Assembly: GCA_028551475.1 (NCBI GenBank)
Contig: CM052355.1
Span: forward strand, 744,001-808,000
DNA: 64,000 nt
Direction: 5' to 3'
From: Casuarina equisetifolia
Lineage: Eukaryota > Streptophyta > Magnoliopsida > Fagales > Casuarinaceae
Part shown: piece by piece, positions 1 to 11,384 of the stretch
Layout of the letters: every line of letters begins with the position of its first letter
How positions within the stretch are numbered: the first letter of the stretch is position 1
Position numbers and translations under genes: made by a program
Notes under the pieces: generated by a model
The model's input: the letters and a program-made list of their open reading frames with translations, nothing else
The model's database searches: none
What the model was told of the DNA's origin: nothing

Positions 1-42
1 AATTGCTGTTGTTAACATGCTTTACTTTGGATTTGCGTGCAG

Positions 43-1760
43 ACTCCAGATGGTTCTCTTTTGGACATATTACGAAACGGCCGTGATATTCTTTCCAGCT
101 GCGATATTAGACTTCCTGAGGTAAATCCAGAAGGTTTTACTGCATTCTTAGTCCTAAATATGTACGGTTTGGTTTGAGTGGGAATGTTATTACATACTTT
201 GGTTTGCCATTGCCAATTATGTGCCGCATATACATTGTTTCTTGGTCACAACCCTTGATCTTGTTGGTGAATTTCATTCTGTAGCTTTTACCTTGTTGCA
301 GATTAAAGGTAATGATGAATATGTTGATTCTGGACCCCCATATCTCATCCTTCTGCACCCTGCTCTTGGGCCACTTTGGGAGGTCACAAGACAAAAGGTA
401 AGCTGATAATATTGGCTGCTTTGTATTATATGAATTAGTTCTCTCTTGCCAAACTGAAAATATCTGTAACTATCATTAACTAGATTAGATATGCCAATCT
501 GCACTAACTAGAAACTTGGGGGATATGTGTTTATTAAGTGTGGTATTCATGCTTTTCTTGTACTAATATCAATTTCTTGCTTCTTTGTCTTGTGCGGCAA
601 TGGTTGATATCTGTCTCTTGATTCCCTCAGTTTCATGGAGGTTCGATATCTGAGGGCTCTGAGCTACAAGTAGAGGTGGCAGAGTTTTTGTGGAAGAATG
701 TTCAGGTTTTCTACTCTTAACAGATATTAAATTGAAAGAATCCCTGTTATTGTTTGCATAGCTTATCTGATTTTTCCACTCCAGCTTGATGGAAGCATGA
801 TCATTGTTGCTGAAAATGTTATGGGTTCAATGAAGATTAATGAAAATGATGAACCCATCCTACAGTATGGGCAGAGGTAGCTTGGTGCTGGCATATTTTT
901 ACTCATTTCTTTGTTCTTGAGAATAATAGCGATCAAATTCTAAGTCGGTTCATCTGGGTAGGTGTGGAAGATGTAGATTGCGGAATGTCAAGGTACTGAA
1001 TGAGGGAATTGACTGGAATTCTGGAAAAAACATATATTGGAAGCATGACGTGCAGCGGCTGGAGGCATTTAAGGTCATACTGCACGGAAATGCTGAATTC
1101 GATGCAACTGATGTCATCTTGCAGGTTAGATTTTTGTGAAATTGGTATTCATAGTAGGATAGACGAATTGTACTGATAACCATGTGAGGATCTCTATCCA
1201 TACTAAATATCAGTGTATCCTTCATGCTGGCGATCGGATCCTATACATAGTATTCTGTGGTCAGAAAAACAACAATCTGGTTTAAATTGATTAGGGACCT
1301 TTAGAATATCTGAATAATGGAAGAGTGCAATTTCATCACCCTACCAAATTCTATTTATCCCCATATAGGGGTTTCTGTTCAACGCAATTTTCTTGTTGGA
1401 CTCAGATATGAACAATTTTCTAGGTAGCTGCTTCTTCATAATCTTACAAAGTTTAACCGTAGTTGCTTCTTATGATGCAGGGAAATCATGTATATGAAGT
1501 TCCAAATGGCTACAAATTGAAGATCTCACCAGGAAGATCAGGTCCCAGGGCTCAAAAACTTGTTCAACATATTTCCTTCCATAGTTATTGTCAACTACTC
1601 ATTTGAGATGCTGATTAACACAATGTAATTCCTGTATTGTCACTCAGGTCTATCGGTCCAGATGGATCCTATTGAACAGGGAATGATGGACAGCGGAAGC
1701 TGGTACTGGAACTACAAGATAGAAGGCACGCACATTCAGCTGGAATTGGTTGAGTTATAA
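43..1760 (+). CDS. UGP3: UDP-glucose pyrophosphorylase 3, chloroplastic (3' part, 7 exons)
   Basis: Only the C-terminal 225 residues are present; the gene begins before the window. Exons 43-120, 302-397, 631-705, 785-876, 962-1124, 1481-1541 and 1648-1760 all have GT-AG borders and join in one frame to a TAA. The product contains segments such as GPPYLILLHPALGPLWEVTR, then FHGGSISEGSELQVEVAEF and a C-terminal SGSWYWNYKIEGTHIQLELV, which I recognise as the C-terminal half of plant UGP3. In Arabidopsis UGP3 (At3g56040) is a plastid enzyme making UDP-glucose for sulfolipid synthesis. The N-terminal nucleotide-transfer domain is not in view, so activity cannot be judged. It converges on the U-box gene downstream. 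An AATAAA at 2101-2106 could serve polyadenylation. The family call rests on remembered sequence. Confidence 0.85.
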
Positions 1761-2864
1761 ACTACTTTCCGGATACTTTAACACGTTGATGTGAATCTTG
1801 GTTCACAACTGGTCGTGGAGCACACCATAATAATCTGGAGCACTTGGGATCTTAACGGTTGAACCGAAGCTAAACCATTTTCTCACAAGATACTCCTAGC
1901 AAATTTGTTGGATTGAGGTATTGTAAAACCTCCAGGCTCCGGCTGCTGTTCTTCTTCACCGACACCAACACCCCAGACCTTCAAACCCCCACCCTCGCGG
2001 GGAAAAAAAACTTTTTTTAATCTTATTATTTTTTTTATATGGCTGTGCCACTGCAATGTAAGGGGGGAAAAAAGAAAAAAGAAAAGAAAGATGTTCAAGC
2101 AATAAAAGTAATGTTTTTTTCATCGATGCCTCTCGGTAAAATATAGTCCGAAATTTTCCTTATTCTGATCATGAAATATTACTGACTGTAATCAGATTTC
2201 TTTACTGCTATCTAAATCAATTAAAAATTGCCGGGGCACTCAGCCAACGGAACTAGATCGCAGAGAGCAGCTGTTTTGAAGTTGATTTCTCTCCCAAGTC
2301 ATCTTTATTTATGTCTAAGTATTCGTTTTATTGGATTATTGATTTTAAAGGAAAAAATTAGATTATTTCTAACAGAGTATTAGAATTGGGACTCAAACTA
2401 TAACATCTCATTATGTACTAGGTTTTCGTGGATTGAAATTGAATCTTGATAATTTTCTTACACTTAGGAAAAAGAAAGTGTTAAAAATAAGGATTATCCT
2501 AGTATTTAATCATGATATTTTTATGTATTCAATATCCTATTTTCTTAAAATAGCTTTTAAAGCAAGAAATTGCATCATTTCTAATATGAAACTTGATAGT
2601 TACTTCTTTTTTTTTTGTTCAATTTTAACTTTGTTATATGACATCAATGGTACACTACAGTACCAGCTGGTTACAGCCTGAGATGTTTGCAAAACAGAAG
2701 AAGCAAAAAACACCACTTTGAAGAAGTCTTTATCACTGAGATTCACAATTGCTGAAGCAAGATGAACACCACAACTGAAAACACACTCATTTTTACGATA
2801 TCCCACAAATGTACACACACCTTTCACAGGATCACAAGACTGAAAGCAACACCGGTTCAGTATT
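1761..2864. other. Intergenic: converging 3' regions of UGP3 and the U-box gene
   Basis: The stretch holds the two 3' untranslated regions and AT-rich spacer. Homopolymer runs of A and T lie near 2008-2040. A weak tRNA box-B-like string in antisense occurs near 2383-2400. I see no gene. Confidence 0.6.
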
Positions 2865-2914
2865 CTAAGCAGTGTGAGACTGAGAGCAACATCGGTTCAG
2901 TATTCTAAGCAGTG
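2841..2914. repeat. 40-bp tandem duplication at the 3' end of the U-box gene
   Basis: Positions 2841-2874 and 2881-2914 match over 34 bases with two differences, at a period of 40. The right-hand copy is coding sequence for the end of the ARM domain. The left-hand copy lies across and beyond the stop codon. Because 40 is not a multiple of three, the second copy is read in another frame and supplies the TAG that ends the protein. Confidence 0.9.
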
Positions 2915-4925
2915 CATCGGCCTTCCTTCGAGCTCTCAGCGATCCATTAGCAGTCAAGCTCTGCAGAGAAGGAATGCCTCCTGGATTCAACAGCAGATGC
3001 CTCGCCACTTCCTCTCCTCCATCTTTGCAGAGCCCTAGAAGAAGCGCTATCGAATACTCCTTTCCTTTTGGAGACCCGAGTCGGAGAAGATCGGAGAGAA
3101 GCGGAACCAGCGCTCTATTCCTCCTTATCTCCTCCAATCCCTGGGAGCAGCTCAGAAGTAAAGCGAGCACCGACAAGGCGTCGTCGGTGACGCCGGCCTT
3201 GTCGTCTGTCAGCAAGTCGACCAGCACAGGAACCGCCCCGGCAGCAACGACGCTGGCTTTGTTAGCAATGTAAACTGCGAGGTTGTACAGTGCTGTTGCG
3301 GCGTCTCTTTTTCCTGTTGGAGTGCCGTCTCTCAGGAGCCCAACTAAGGCCGGAATGGCTTTGGGACGGGCGCCGATCGCCACCTTCCATTCGTCTATGA
3401 TCGACAGGCTGTGGATGGCGGCGGCGGCATTTTCTCTGGCCTCCGTGGTTTTCCCCGACTCTAAAACAGCTATTATGTTGTCGATGGCTCCGGCTGCCAT
3501 TATCAGCAGCCTGTTGTTATTGTGGAGGGAGAGGTTGAGTAAGGCGGTGACAGCGTTCTCTTGGATTCTTGGATCGTACGAACTCAATAACGTCACCAGA
3601 AATGGAATCGCTCCTGCCTCGGCGATTATCCTGCGGTTATCCATGCTGGTTTTAGCAAGTAAGCGAAGTTCATACGCCGCCTGCCTCTGGATTTCCACCG
3701 AACCGGTTGCTACTTTCCCCACCAGAAACTCCGCCGTCATTCTGACAGCATCAACACTCGCTTTGGCGGCGGAGATGTGATCGACAGCATTCTCCGGCGG
3801 TTTGCCTCTGCTGTTGTCATTCTCCAAGCTCGAGAAAGATGACGTCTTGTCTTCAAATAAGGGGATGTTTTTCTCCTCGGACCACTGTTGCATTAAACCC
3901 TTCAGTGCATAGTTAGGGACAAGGGCCATATGCAGAAGACTTTGTCCACTTTTTGGACAGGTTTGATGCCCAGAATTGATCCACTGAGCAATGGAATTTC
4001 GATCATAAGTATGCCCAGATGCTATAATCACAGGTTCTCTCATCAAGTCCAGCGAAATTGGACAACGAAATTCATCAGGAATATTGGGATCAACAGTTTG
4101 AGAAGGCGATGAAGTTTCATGATTCCCACTCCCGTATTCAGGCTGCTGGTTATAGTCTTTTAGTGCGCTCTCAGTTTCAATTTTCTCTTCACTGAAAATA
4201 ACGGACTTGGAATATGAAACGAGGGAGATAAGGTTGTCTATATTCGATACCACGATTATTCCACCTGTTCCTGCCTGCTTCTGTGCTTCAATCTCTAGCT
4301 TTGAGATTTCTTCTTCGTATTCAAATGGGTTTGTCAAACCAAGCCCGCTAAAAATCTCTTTCACTTTTCCAAAATCAGTGAAGCCCTTGTTCTTGCTACT
4401 CTTCTCCCTGGCCATTACTTGCAGAAGCTCTTTTCTTCTTTGAAGATCTTTCGGGTCGGTGAACAAATCCGCCCTCTTGGCCTGTTTGTGAAGAAGCTCA
4501 ACTTGCTCTCTGGTATCAGCTGTAATGTTCAGCAAGCTCAGCGGAAGAATGTCAAGTGCACTCCCCATCTCCTTCGCCAGCACATAAAACTGGTTCGAAA
4601 TGACCTCCATCTGTATAAGCCCCCACAGCCGGCTCCCATCCTTGCACCCCTGAATCAAAACTTTCGCTCTCCGGATCACAGAGAACAGCTCCGTCAGACA
4701 CAGGATCGAAGACGGTGGAAGTTCTCTCTTCCTCTCCTGAATCTCCTCGAACAAGGCGGAAAGAAGCTTGATCCTCCTTAACATCGTCGACATGTTTCTG
4801 AACTGCACACTAGGAATCCTCTCCATGGAAGCAAGTTCGTTGGATAAATGCAACAACGACTCCAGCAAAGACCCAGTTGGCAAGAGGCCCGAGGAGGCCG
4901 CCATTGGAGGAGGAGCTGCGTCCAT
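2865..4925 (-). CDS. U-box/armadillo-repeat E3 ubiquitin ligase (PUB family)
   Basis: A single uninterrupted frame of 686 residues starts at a true ATG. Residues about 15-220 form the helical UND-type N-terminal region (leucine-rich, with RRIKLLSALFEEIQ). The U-box is at about 282-352, starting IPDEFRCPISLDLMREPV and including the GHTYDRNSIAQW core. Armadillo repeats fill about 395-675, with repeated motifs such as AGAIPFLVTLL, ENAVTALLNLSL and RDAATALYNLAV. U-box proteins bind an E2 enzyme and pass ubiquitin to substrates held by the ARM repeats; plant members act in immunity, hormone and stress signalling. The architecture and lack of introns fit the UND-PUB-ARM class, but I cannot assign one PUB number. 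The last four residues (SHTA) are encoded within a local tandem duplication, so the extreme C-terminus is probably lineage specific. Confidence 0.93.
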   Translation of the reverse strand: MDAAPPPMAASSGLLPTGSLLESLLHLSNELASMERIPSVQFRNMSTMLRRIKLLSALFEEIQERKRELPPSSILCLTELFSVIRRAKVLIQGCKDGSRLWGLIQMEVISNQFYVLAKEMGSALDILPLSLLNITADTREQVELLHKQAKRADLFTDPKDLQRRKELLQVMAREKSSKNKGFTDFGKVKEIFSGLGLTNPFEYEEEISKLEIEAQKQAGTGGIIVVSNIDNLISLVSYSKSVIFSEEKIETESALKDYNQQPEYGSGNHETSSPSQTVDPNIPDEFRCPISLDLMREPVIIASGHTYDRNSIAQWINSGHQTCPKSGQSLLHMALVPNYALKGLMQQWSEEKNIPLFEDKTSSFSSLENDNSRGKPPENAVDHISAAKASVDAVRMTAEFLVGKVATGSVEIQRQAAYELRLLAKTSMDNRRIIAEAGAIPFLVTLLSSYDPRIQENAVTALLNLSLHNNNRLLIMAAGAIDNIIAVLESGKTTEARENAAAAIHSLSIIDEWKVAIGARPKAIPALVGLLRDGTPTGKRDAATALYNLAVYIANKASVVAAGAVPVLVDLLTDDKAGVTDDALSVLALLLSCSQGLEEIRRNRALVPLLSDLLRLGSPKGKEYSIALLLGLCKDGGEEVARHLLLNPGGIPSLQSLTANGSLRARRKADALLRILNRCCSQSHTA

Positions 4926-5599
4926 CGTGTCCTCACCGAGGTGTTAGGTTTCTCTTCATTGTAATCATCAACGGTACCTTCCGTTTGTATTTAGCTTCCA
5001 TGGCCAAAACTTTGGGAAAACTATTACATTTAATTACTATAAGTTGGTTGAAATGGAAAGAAATGTTATATCCATTGCATGCACTCTTGACCATTTCTGT
5101 TTGTTTGGCGTGGCCTTAGAAACAGTCGGAAGGGGAGCTTCTGGGTTGCTGCCACTTGGAGGCCTACCAGCCATTGTCGGGCTAGTTTTATTACCGCCAG
5201 TTTTATATTTTGGAAACTTACTATAAACGAACCGGTCAAACTCGTCCGTGCGGTGGGCTTCCGGTTTCTTGGCGATATTTTATATCGAAATTTCGGTCGT
5301 CTTCTTAGGGAGAGGGAGAAGACATCGACTTCTTTAACACCACATTTGAATATTCGCTGCATTAGATTATGTAGAGTTTTAAGGAGATGGATCTAATCTG
5401 ATCCCTGATGATACTCAATTATGGTTTTTCTTTTCTCTCTTTTTATTTTATAGCTCTTCTATGATTGAACAAAAGAAATGTCATTCACCATACTTGTAAA
5501 ATTCTCTATATATGAACAATAAGTAATTAGCTACTAACTACCTAAAACTTGTTACCACTAAACCCCTATTTATCTACCATTTTTTTTTCATTAAAAAAA

Positions 5600-5920
5600 A
5601 GTGTTCTCCTTACAAGTAAGTTTTGAAAAAAAAAAAATTGGCTTAACTTTGAGCTTAGGATGAATAAAATTCTTTTATAGTCTATAATTCAAATGAATAA
5701 AATCTTTTATTTGCTAGTAACCCAACAATTAGCAATTAACTATTCAGGATTTAGGTCTTAAATTCAACACCTCGTTAGTCTTGAACCTCCTTTTACCTTT
5801 AAAATAAAAAATCAAAAAATTGTTCTCCTTGCAAATAGATTTTGAAGAAGAAATTGACTTAATAGCACGGCATCAAGCTCATAGTTAAGATGAAAAAGAT
5901 CTTTTTATAGTTTATTATTC
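5600..5920. repeat. Two diverged copies of a roughly 100-bp AT-rich repeat
   Basis: Segments at about 5600-5700 and 5820-5920 share the same order of blocks: a TTCTCCTT-CAA start, a TTTTGAA block, a TTG-CTTAA block and a TTTTATAGT end followed by TATTCA-like sequence. The TTCTCC...ACAA...TTTT start recurs near 6010, 8090 and 10215, so this is a dispersed family. It resembles the inner end of the LTR-like relics listed separately. Confidence 0.4.
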
Positions 5921-7974
5921 AGGTACAAAGTCTCCCCTATGATATAGCTTATAGCCCACAACGCCATCTTATGGTAGTTAACGAATCATTTTACTTTGCT
6001 TGGAATAAATAAAAACAAATTGTCTCCTCACAAATCAGCTTTCGAACATTTTTTGCATCATTACCATGGTTTGCCTGCTACTGTCTACGTGCAAGTGATG
6101 CTATGACGTTAATGATGATTTTTGTCTGGTCTGTGGTTGTCTTGTGTTAAATGCTAATAAGCATACGGCTGTCACAACAATGCTGGTTGCTGACACTCTT
6201 TGGCTTAGATAAGAGTTAATTCAGCGAATTAGCCAAGGTTGAACCAATCTTCTCCGTCCTAAAGTGAGCCCTTAAAACTTCAAAAAAACCCTTTCGCCTC
6301 CCTGAGGATTGAAGAGTCAACTTTGTACTAGAGAAGTAAAGACAAAAGCATGAGCATAATGCTCCTTTGCTATATAGTTTTAATTCTTGCATTACACGAC
6401 AAGAGAAATAAAAATACGATAGTGAAAACGAAGTCATACATGACCAGCTTTTCTCTTTCTAGTCTACTGTATTCTTGAGAGCCAAACACAACCCAAACTT
6501 CACAGTTTTCTCTTCAATATTCCGAGGTGGGAAGCACAACCTGTTTGACTGAGTACCTTCTGCAATTGAATTGGCTGTCTGATTTGCACAACAAAGCGAC
6601 AATTTTGAAGTCAGTTAGAATTTTCTTTTCCTCCTGCGAGTTTGCTTGTTCTTACTTTTATCTTTTAGAGAGCTCGAACAGGATATCAGTCAACATCTCG
6701 AAGAGTGTAAACAAGACAATTCATACGGATTTCTATGAGACGACAAGGATTGAAAAATAAAGAATAATATTGGTTTACATCAGAAGGTCATATCCCACAT
6801 GCTGTTCATACTGTTCACGCTGTCGACGCTTCATAGGCGACACGATCAAAGGGCTTGATTGATATGGAAAAGAAAAACAAAAGGGACATGGGCAGCCTGA
6901 CTTTTGACTGTTCATGTGCCATTCAAATAACGTTGCAAACACGCCAAAAAAAAAAAAAGAAAAGAAAATAAAAACTAGGAATCAAACTGATAAATGTCTT
7001 ATAAATAATGTAAGACATTTTAACACAAACTCACATATAAGTGTTGAATTTAAGAACAGAAGGTTTCAAGTAACACTTGTTCTTAATTGAACTAAGTGTT
7101 TGTCAACTGATTCTTAATCAAGAGAGTGTAGAAGTTGCTGATTCGAAGGTGTAAATCAGGAAAAATTATGTGAAGCTCTTGTGAATGGAGAGGCAAAAAG
7201 AAAAGCTGAAACAAATGAGGGACTGTAGGCCATGATGCAATAGTATATCTGCAAGTAAATCAGAACAAGTGGACTGTTTGGCTTGCACGACCACGAATTT
7301 TTTTCGGTTTTTATGACACAGACACAGACACATAAAGAGAGCCCCTTTCACATGCTTTGCTTCATATCACAGTGCTTCACCAGCAAAGAGTAGTACAATT
7401 GACCCTGGCTTTTCAGGTTTGAATCTCCTTTCTCTTTTTCCTTTATAACAGAACTCGGTCCTTCCAGGACAACAGGAAAAACGAAAGAATAGGTAATTTA
7501 ATACCTGATGGTCCTGCCTGACCCCTTCGGCTGAAATGCATGTTTTACTTCTCAGAATGGTAATATGCAGGGGAAAAAGATGGTGACAAATGAACTTTAA
7601 GGTGTTTGGACAACCGTGGAAATTTATTTGTTCAAATGAAGCTATGAAATGTCTTATATTACTTTAAGTTTATTGTAAAATTGTTAGAAATTATAAAAAA
7701 AAAAAAATAATTTATGTCCAACTTAAAATCCTAATACATTAATTGTTTACATACTATTTTTTTTTTTTGAAATCTTTGTCCCAAATAAGGGGACGGAAGA
7801 TAAAAGGTGAGTTTACAATGGACCTCTTAATAATGTAGGCTAACATCTTCATACAACCTATTTAACATACCCCTCACCATATCAATTCAAACTCGAGCAC
7901 AACCAAATATGGTGCCACATAAACATAGGCATAGTTTGTAAGGATACTAAGGAAGAATTGGAGTTATGATATCA

Positions 7975-8160
7975 TGTTAGAAATTATAAAAGATTTTGAT
8001 ATCCTATTTAAAACTCTAAAATGTGAGGTAAAGGAGCTCATCTCATTTGGATCTAAATAAAAATCTTTTGTATACGAGTAATTTGTTCTCTTTCTTACAA
8101 GCTAATTTTTAAAAATAAAATTTTGAATCTAATATCTTAACTGTGTTCGAGTACTATACC
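7975..8160 (+). mobile_element. LTR-like relic (possible solo LTR or TRIM), strongly decayed
   Basis: The segment opens with TGTTAGAAATTATAAAAG and runs through a TTTGATATCC block, a GTGAGGTAAAGGAGCTCAT block and a TTCTCTTTCTTACAAGCTA block to an AATCTAATATCTTAAC end. This order resembles the terminal repeats of small plant LTR elements that sit beside a methionine-tRNA primer site. No internal domain or second terminal repeat is visible. The same opening 17 bases recur at 7682-7698. It appears old and broken. Confidence 0.35.
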
Positions 8161-9515
8161 CATACGTTGATAGATTTGGATTCCCAAATAAGTTTCATAC
8201 GTCCAAAATGAGAGGATATATTAAAATAGGTGTATCACATTTCCTATGTTTTGACCTAATATCTTCTTTAAAGATGGACAAAACGTTCTTACGTAAACTT
8301 AGTCTAAATTGGAGTACTTTGGCATGTCGCTAGGCAATGCAACCCTATGGATTTCATTCACACAAAAAGTTAAGAAGGACTGCCCAAATCTCTCAACTTC
8401 CTCAAGCCAAATCTCAAAGCTTCAAACCCACGATGTAGCCCATCTCAACCACTCGTTGTCACTCCCCTCAAATGTCGAAACGTGCCCATAACTTTTTTTT
8501 GAAGTGACCGAACAAATGGTGGAGGTGGGAAGCAGCACACACCACGGTCGATCTCCAGTTGATCCAACCACATTTCAACCCTAAAAAATCAACCAAAGTG
8601 GAAGCTTTTTGCCTCATATTCATAAATGGGAAACATAATCTTCTTCAATCCAAGAGACCGAGCCGCACTCGGATTTCACACGCGTGGAAAACACCATCCC
8701 TTCGTCCCACACTGGAAGTGAGACGGAAGCTCGTGATCGCCAAATCTAGCCATTCGTTCTGCGTTGGCGTCTTTTGGGAAAGCGACGCGCATTTTCCAAG
8801 TGGGCTTTGCTCTGATGGGAGCATTATGGCTTTTGTCCCATTTCCGCTCCCCACCACCGGATGTTTGAGGTGACAGTTTTCCTCTCATCCCTGCCGAGAA
8901 GTAGTGACAAAGCTGAAACTCACTCTAAGAACCCAAGAGAGTTTCTAGATTTTGAAAGGTTTAGCCACGATCTCATACACCCCTATCACTTAAATTGGTT
9001 ATGGAAAAGAAAAACCCAAAAATTAGCCAATTGAATGTTAACTTTCTTCTTTAAAATGATTTTTTTATTAGGTATAAAGGGAGGGCGTTGGGGTGTTTTA
9101 AAACCAGCTCTTTAGGCTGGAATCCCCTATTAGCTCAATTCAAGCTGTTAACAATATAAGAAGCATAATAAATCAGTATATTAACTATGTATGCACATAT
9201 ATGATATTCTAAATGTGGGAAAACACAACCAAGTCTACAAGTAACTGAGTAATTTATTAAAAACTTTGACTTTGATATTATATAAGAATGTTTATTTTCT
9301 TTAGAAATCAACTTTTAAAAAAGGAAAGTTTTATCATAGAGCACGACATGCCAGTGTAATGTTTGATATAAGTTTGAATTTCAGTTTTAATTAACCAACA
9401 AAAATAAAAATTAAAGGTGTTAGAAGGCTCTCTTTTTTCTTTTTCTTTTTTTTTCTTCTCTAAACAAAATTGCCTCATAAAATGAAGATAGATTATTTAT
9501 ATATAGAGGAGTTCA

Positions 9516-9625
9516 TACAAATCATAAGCAATAAGATACTTTACCTAAAAGTGTTGTTTTGAAACCTTCTTACAAATCATATGCAATAAGATATTTTATC
9601 TAAAAGTATTGTTTTAAAACCCTCT
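9516..9625. repeat. 55-bp tandem duplication
   Basis: Two adjacent 55-base units (9516-9570 and 9571-9625) both start TACAAATCAT and share AAGATA, CTAAAAGT and GTTTT blocks, with scattered differences. The unit lies in gene-free DNA and encodes nothing recognisable. Confidence 0.85.
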
Positions 9626-10179
9626 TTAAGGATCTAATCCTCTTGGAAATCAAAAAAGTAATACAAAAAGAGAGACTTTCGGTTATGAAAAGGAAGCGGG
9701 TATTCCATCAAATTCATTAAAAGATTGTGCTTTCTCGGGTAGGACACTTCAAATACTATTCGTTTCCTCGTCAAGAGGGAAACGATCCTGCTTTGAGATT
9801 TATCTTTTTATTACTAACCCATTTAATTGGATTAATTGTGGGATGCCTATGATTGAAATGAGTTGTTAAGGGGACCCTAACTTTTAATCTTTAAATTAAT
9901 GGTATTTTGTAAAAGACAAAATTTAATGAAAAAAACTTAGACAACGTGATCATTGAACCCGTGGCTTAAAATACAAAGTAGAGAGAGGCAAATTGACTTT
10001 TCAGTTGTTTTGAGAAACTTGAATGTGCTTATATGCCACTTAGCAGATTTTGAAAAGCGCGTATGTTTTTATTAGATTAAGCACACATTCTTCTATTTTT
10101 TTCAATCTTAAACCATCCAAATTCACATGTACATGTATGTGATTCAAAAATGAAACCAGAAATCTTAACAGCAATTTCA

Positions 10180-10325
10180 CTGTGATAAGTAGACACCATT
10201 AAAAATCTTTATCTAAAGTTTATTTTAAAGTCTTCCTTACAAAGAAGAAGGATTTATATTCTTAAGTTTACTTATAAATAATATTAAATTTTTTAACATG
10301 ATATCAAAATTTAGATACAAGCACA
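10180..10325 (+). mobile_element. LTR-like relic ending in a degraded tRNA primer-site motif
   Basis: The segment has a TCTTCCTTACAAAGAAG block and finishes with TTAACATGATATCAAAATTTAG. That ending resembles the junction of a plant LTR with a TGGTATCAGAGC-type primer-binding site. It shares its block order with the relic at 7975-8160. No coding remains are present. It appears old and broken. Confidence 0.3.
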
Positions 10326-10815
10326 ATTTTTTTTTCTAAATAAATATTTTTCCACGCTCAAAGTGAAAAAAAAATATTAAAAATTATATGACATAGATTT
10401 AGAAAAGAACAAGCACAAAACAGTGTAAGCCTGAGGCCATTTTTTTTTTTTTTTTCCCTTGGCTCCACTTGCTGCGGTTTTCTAGACTGCACTTCCGTTG
10501 TGGATAAGTACGACATACATGAGAGTGGTGGTTTAATTTTCTGGTGAAACTTTTCTTCACCCTAATGAAGCATTTCATCTTTGTTGATGAACTATCATGT
10601 TATCTTACCACTGCATATCATGTTGTCCCACGTTCAATTATTTGAGTGCTTTCCACTGAGCAGGTTCTGCATATATTTATTGCTTACTTTTAAGAGTGTG
10701 GTAGACCAATCGAAAATGGCCGATCAAGGTATTCAACGTGCAATTTCAGGTCCCTGAACCCACTGAGCTGAAAGCTTTTTGTGGGTACGACGCCAATATC
10801 CATCAGCACGAGTCT

Positions 10816-10823
10816 TTATATAG
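10816..10823 (+). promoter_or_regulatory. TATA box of the LBD gene
   Basis: A TTATATAG string lies about 50 bases upstream of the LBD start codon. This spacing would give a very short leader of roughly 25 bases. Confidence 0.6.
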
Positions 10824-10871
10824 AGGCGACGAGGGTTTGGATTCTAGCGAGAAGGCCGATGAACTGAAACC

Positions 10872-11384
10872 ATGAAGGGTAACGAGATCCGTTCGAGTTC
10901 TTGCGCAGCCTGCAAGTTGCTGAAGAGAAGATGCAGTCCCAACTGCATATTTGCACCTTATTTTTGCTCCGACGAGCCGACGAGATTCGCCAAAGTTCAC
11001 AAGGTGTTCGGCGCAAGCAACGTGAGCAAGATCCTCTCCGAAGTGCCGGAGGAGCACCGGGAAGACACCGTAAATTCGCTAGTGTTTGAGGCCGAGTCGA
11101 GGCTCAGGGACCCCGTTTATGGCTGCATTGGCGCCATAGTTTTGTTGCAGAGAAAGATGATTGAGCTTCAGCACGACCTGGCGATTGCTAGAGCCCGTCT
11201 TGCTCTCTACGCCGCTACTTCATTGCCATCATCTTCATCATCATCATCATCTTCTTCTTCGTCTGTTATCTTGGATAATTACTTCAGCGTGGTTCCTTTC
11301 CCTAACGCTCCAGCTTTCGACGGTTTATCTTGCAGCTTCAGCCAGAGTCCATCTGATTTGAGCCGGTACGGCCTTGGTGTATAA
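10872..11384 (+). CDS. LBD21: LOB-domain transcription factor, LBD21-like
   Basis: One exon encodes 170 residues. The LOB domain covers residues about 9-110: the zinc-finger-like C block CX2CX6CX3C uses C11, C14, C21 and C25. The GAS block follows with FAKVHKVFGASNVSKIL, then RDPVYGCIGAI and a leucine-zipper-like helix (LLQRKMIELQHDLAIARARL). These features mark class I LBD proteins, which are plant-specific DNA-binding regulators of organ boundary and lateral organ growth. The wording of the domain matches my memory of Arabidopsis LBD21 (At3g11090) especially well, and the neighbouring trihelix, ATL66-like, RPL41 and clathrin genes match At3g11100-At3g11130. A run of about 13 serines (119-131, TCA/TCT repeats) separates the domain from a variable tail. 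A CT-rich tract follows the stop. Confidence 0.9.
   Translation: MKGNEIRSSSCAACKLLKRRCSPNCIFAPYFCSDEPTRFAKVHKVFGASNVSKILSEVPEEHREDTVNSLVFEAESRLRDPVYGCIGAIVLLQRKMIELQHDLAIARARLALYAATSLPSSSSSSSSSSSSVILDNYFSVVPFPNAPAFDGLSCSFSQSPSDLSRYGLGV

Larger units (their letters stand above)
4926..10871. other. Gene-free stretch of about 6 kb
   Basis: It begins with the U-box promoter and ends with the LBD promoter. Between them the sequence is AT-rich, with many A/T runs and only short open frames lacking family signatures. Decayed repeat material is visible: two diverged copies of a roughly 100-bp segment at about 5600-5700 and 5820-5920, an LTR-like relic at 7975-8160, a 55-bp tandem duplication at 9516-9625 and a further relic at 10180-10325. 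I see no RNA gene. Confidence 0.6.
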
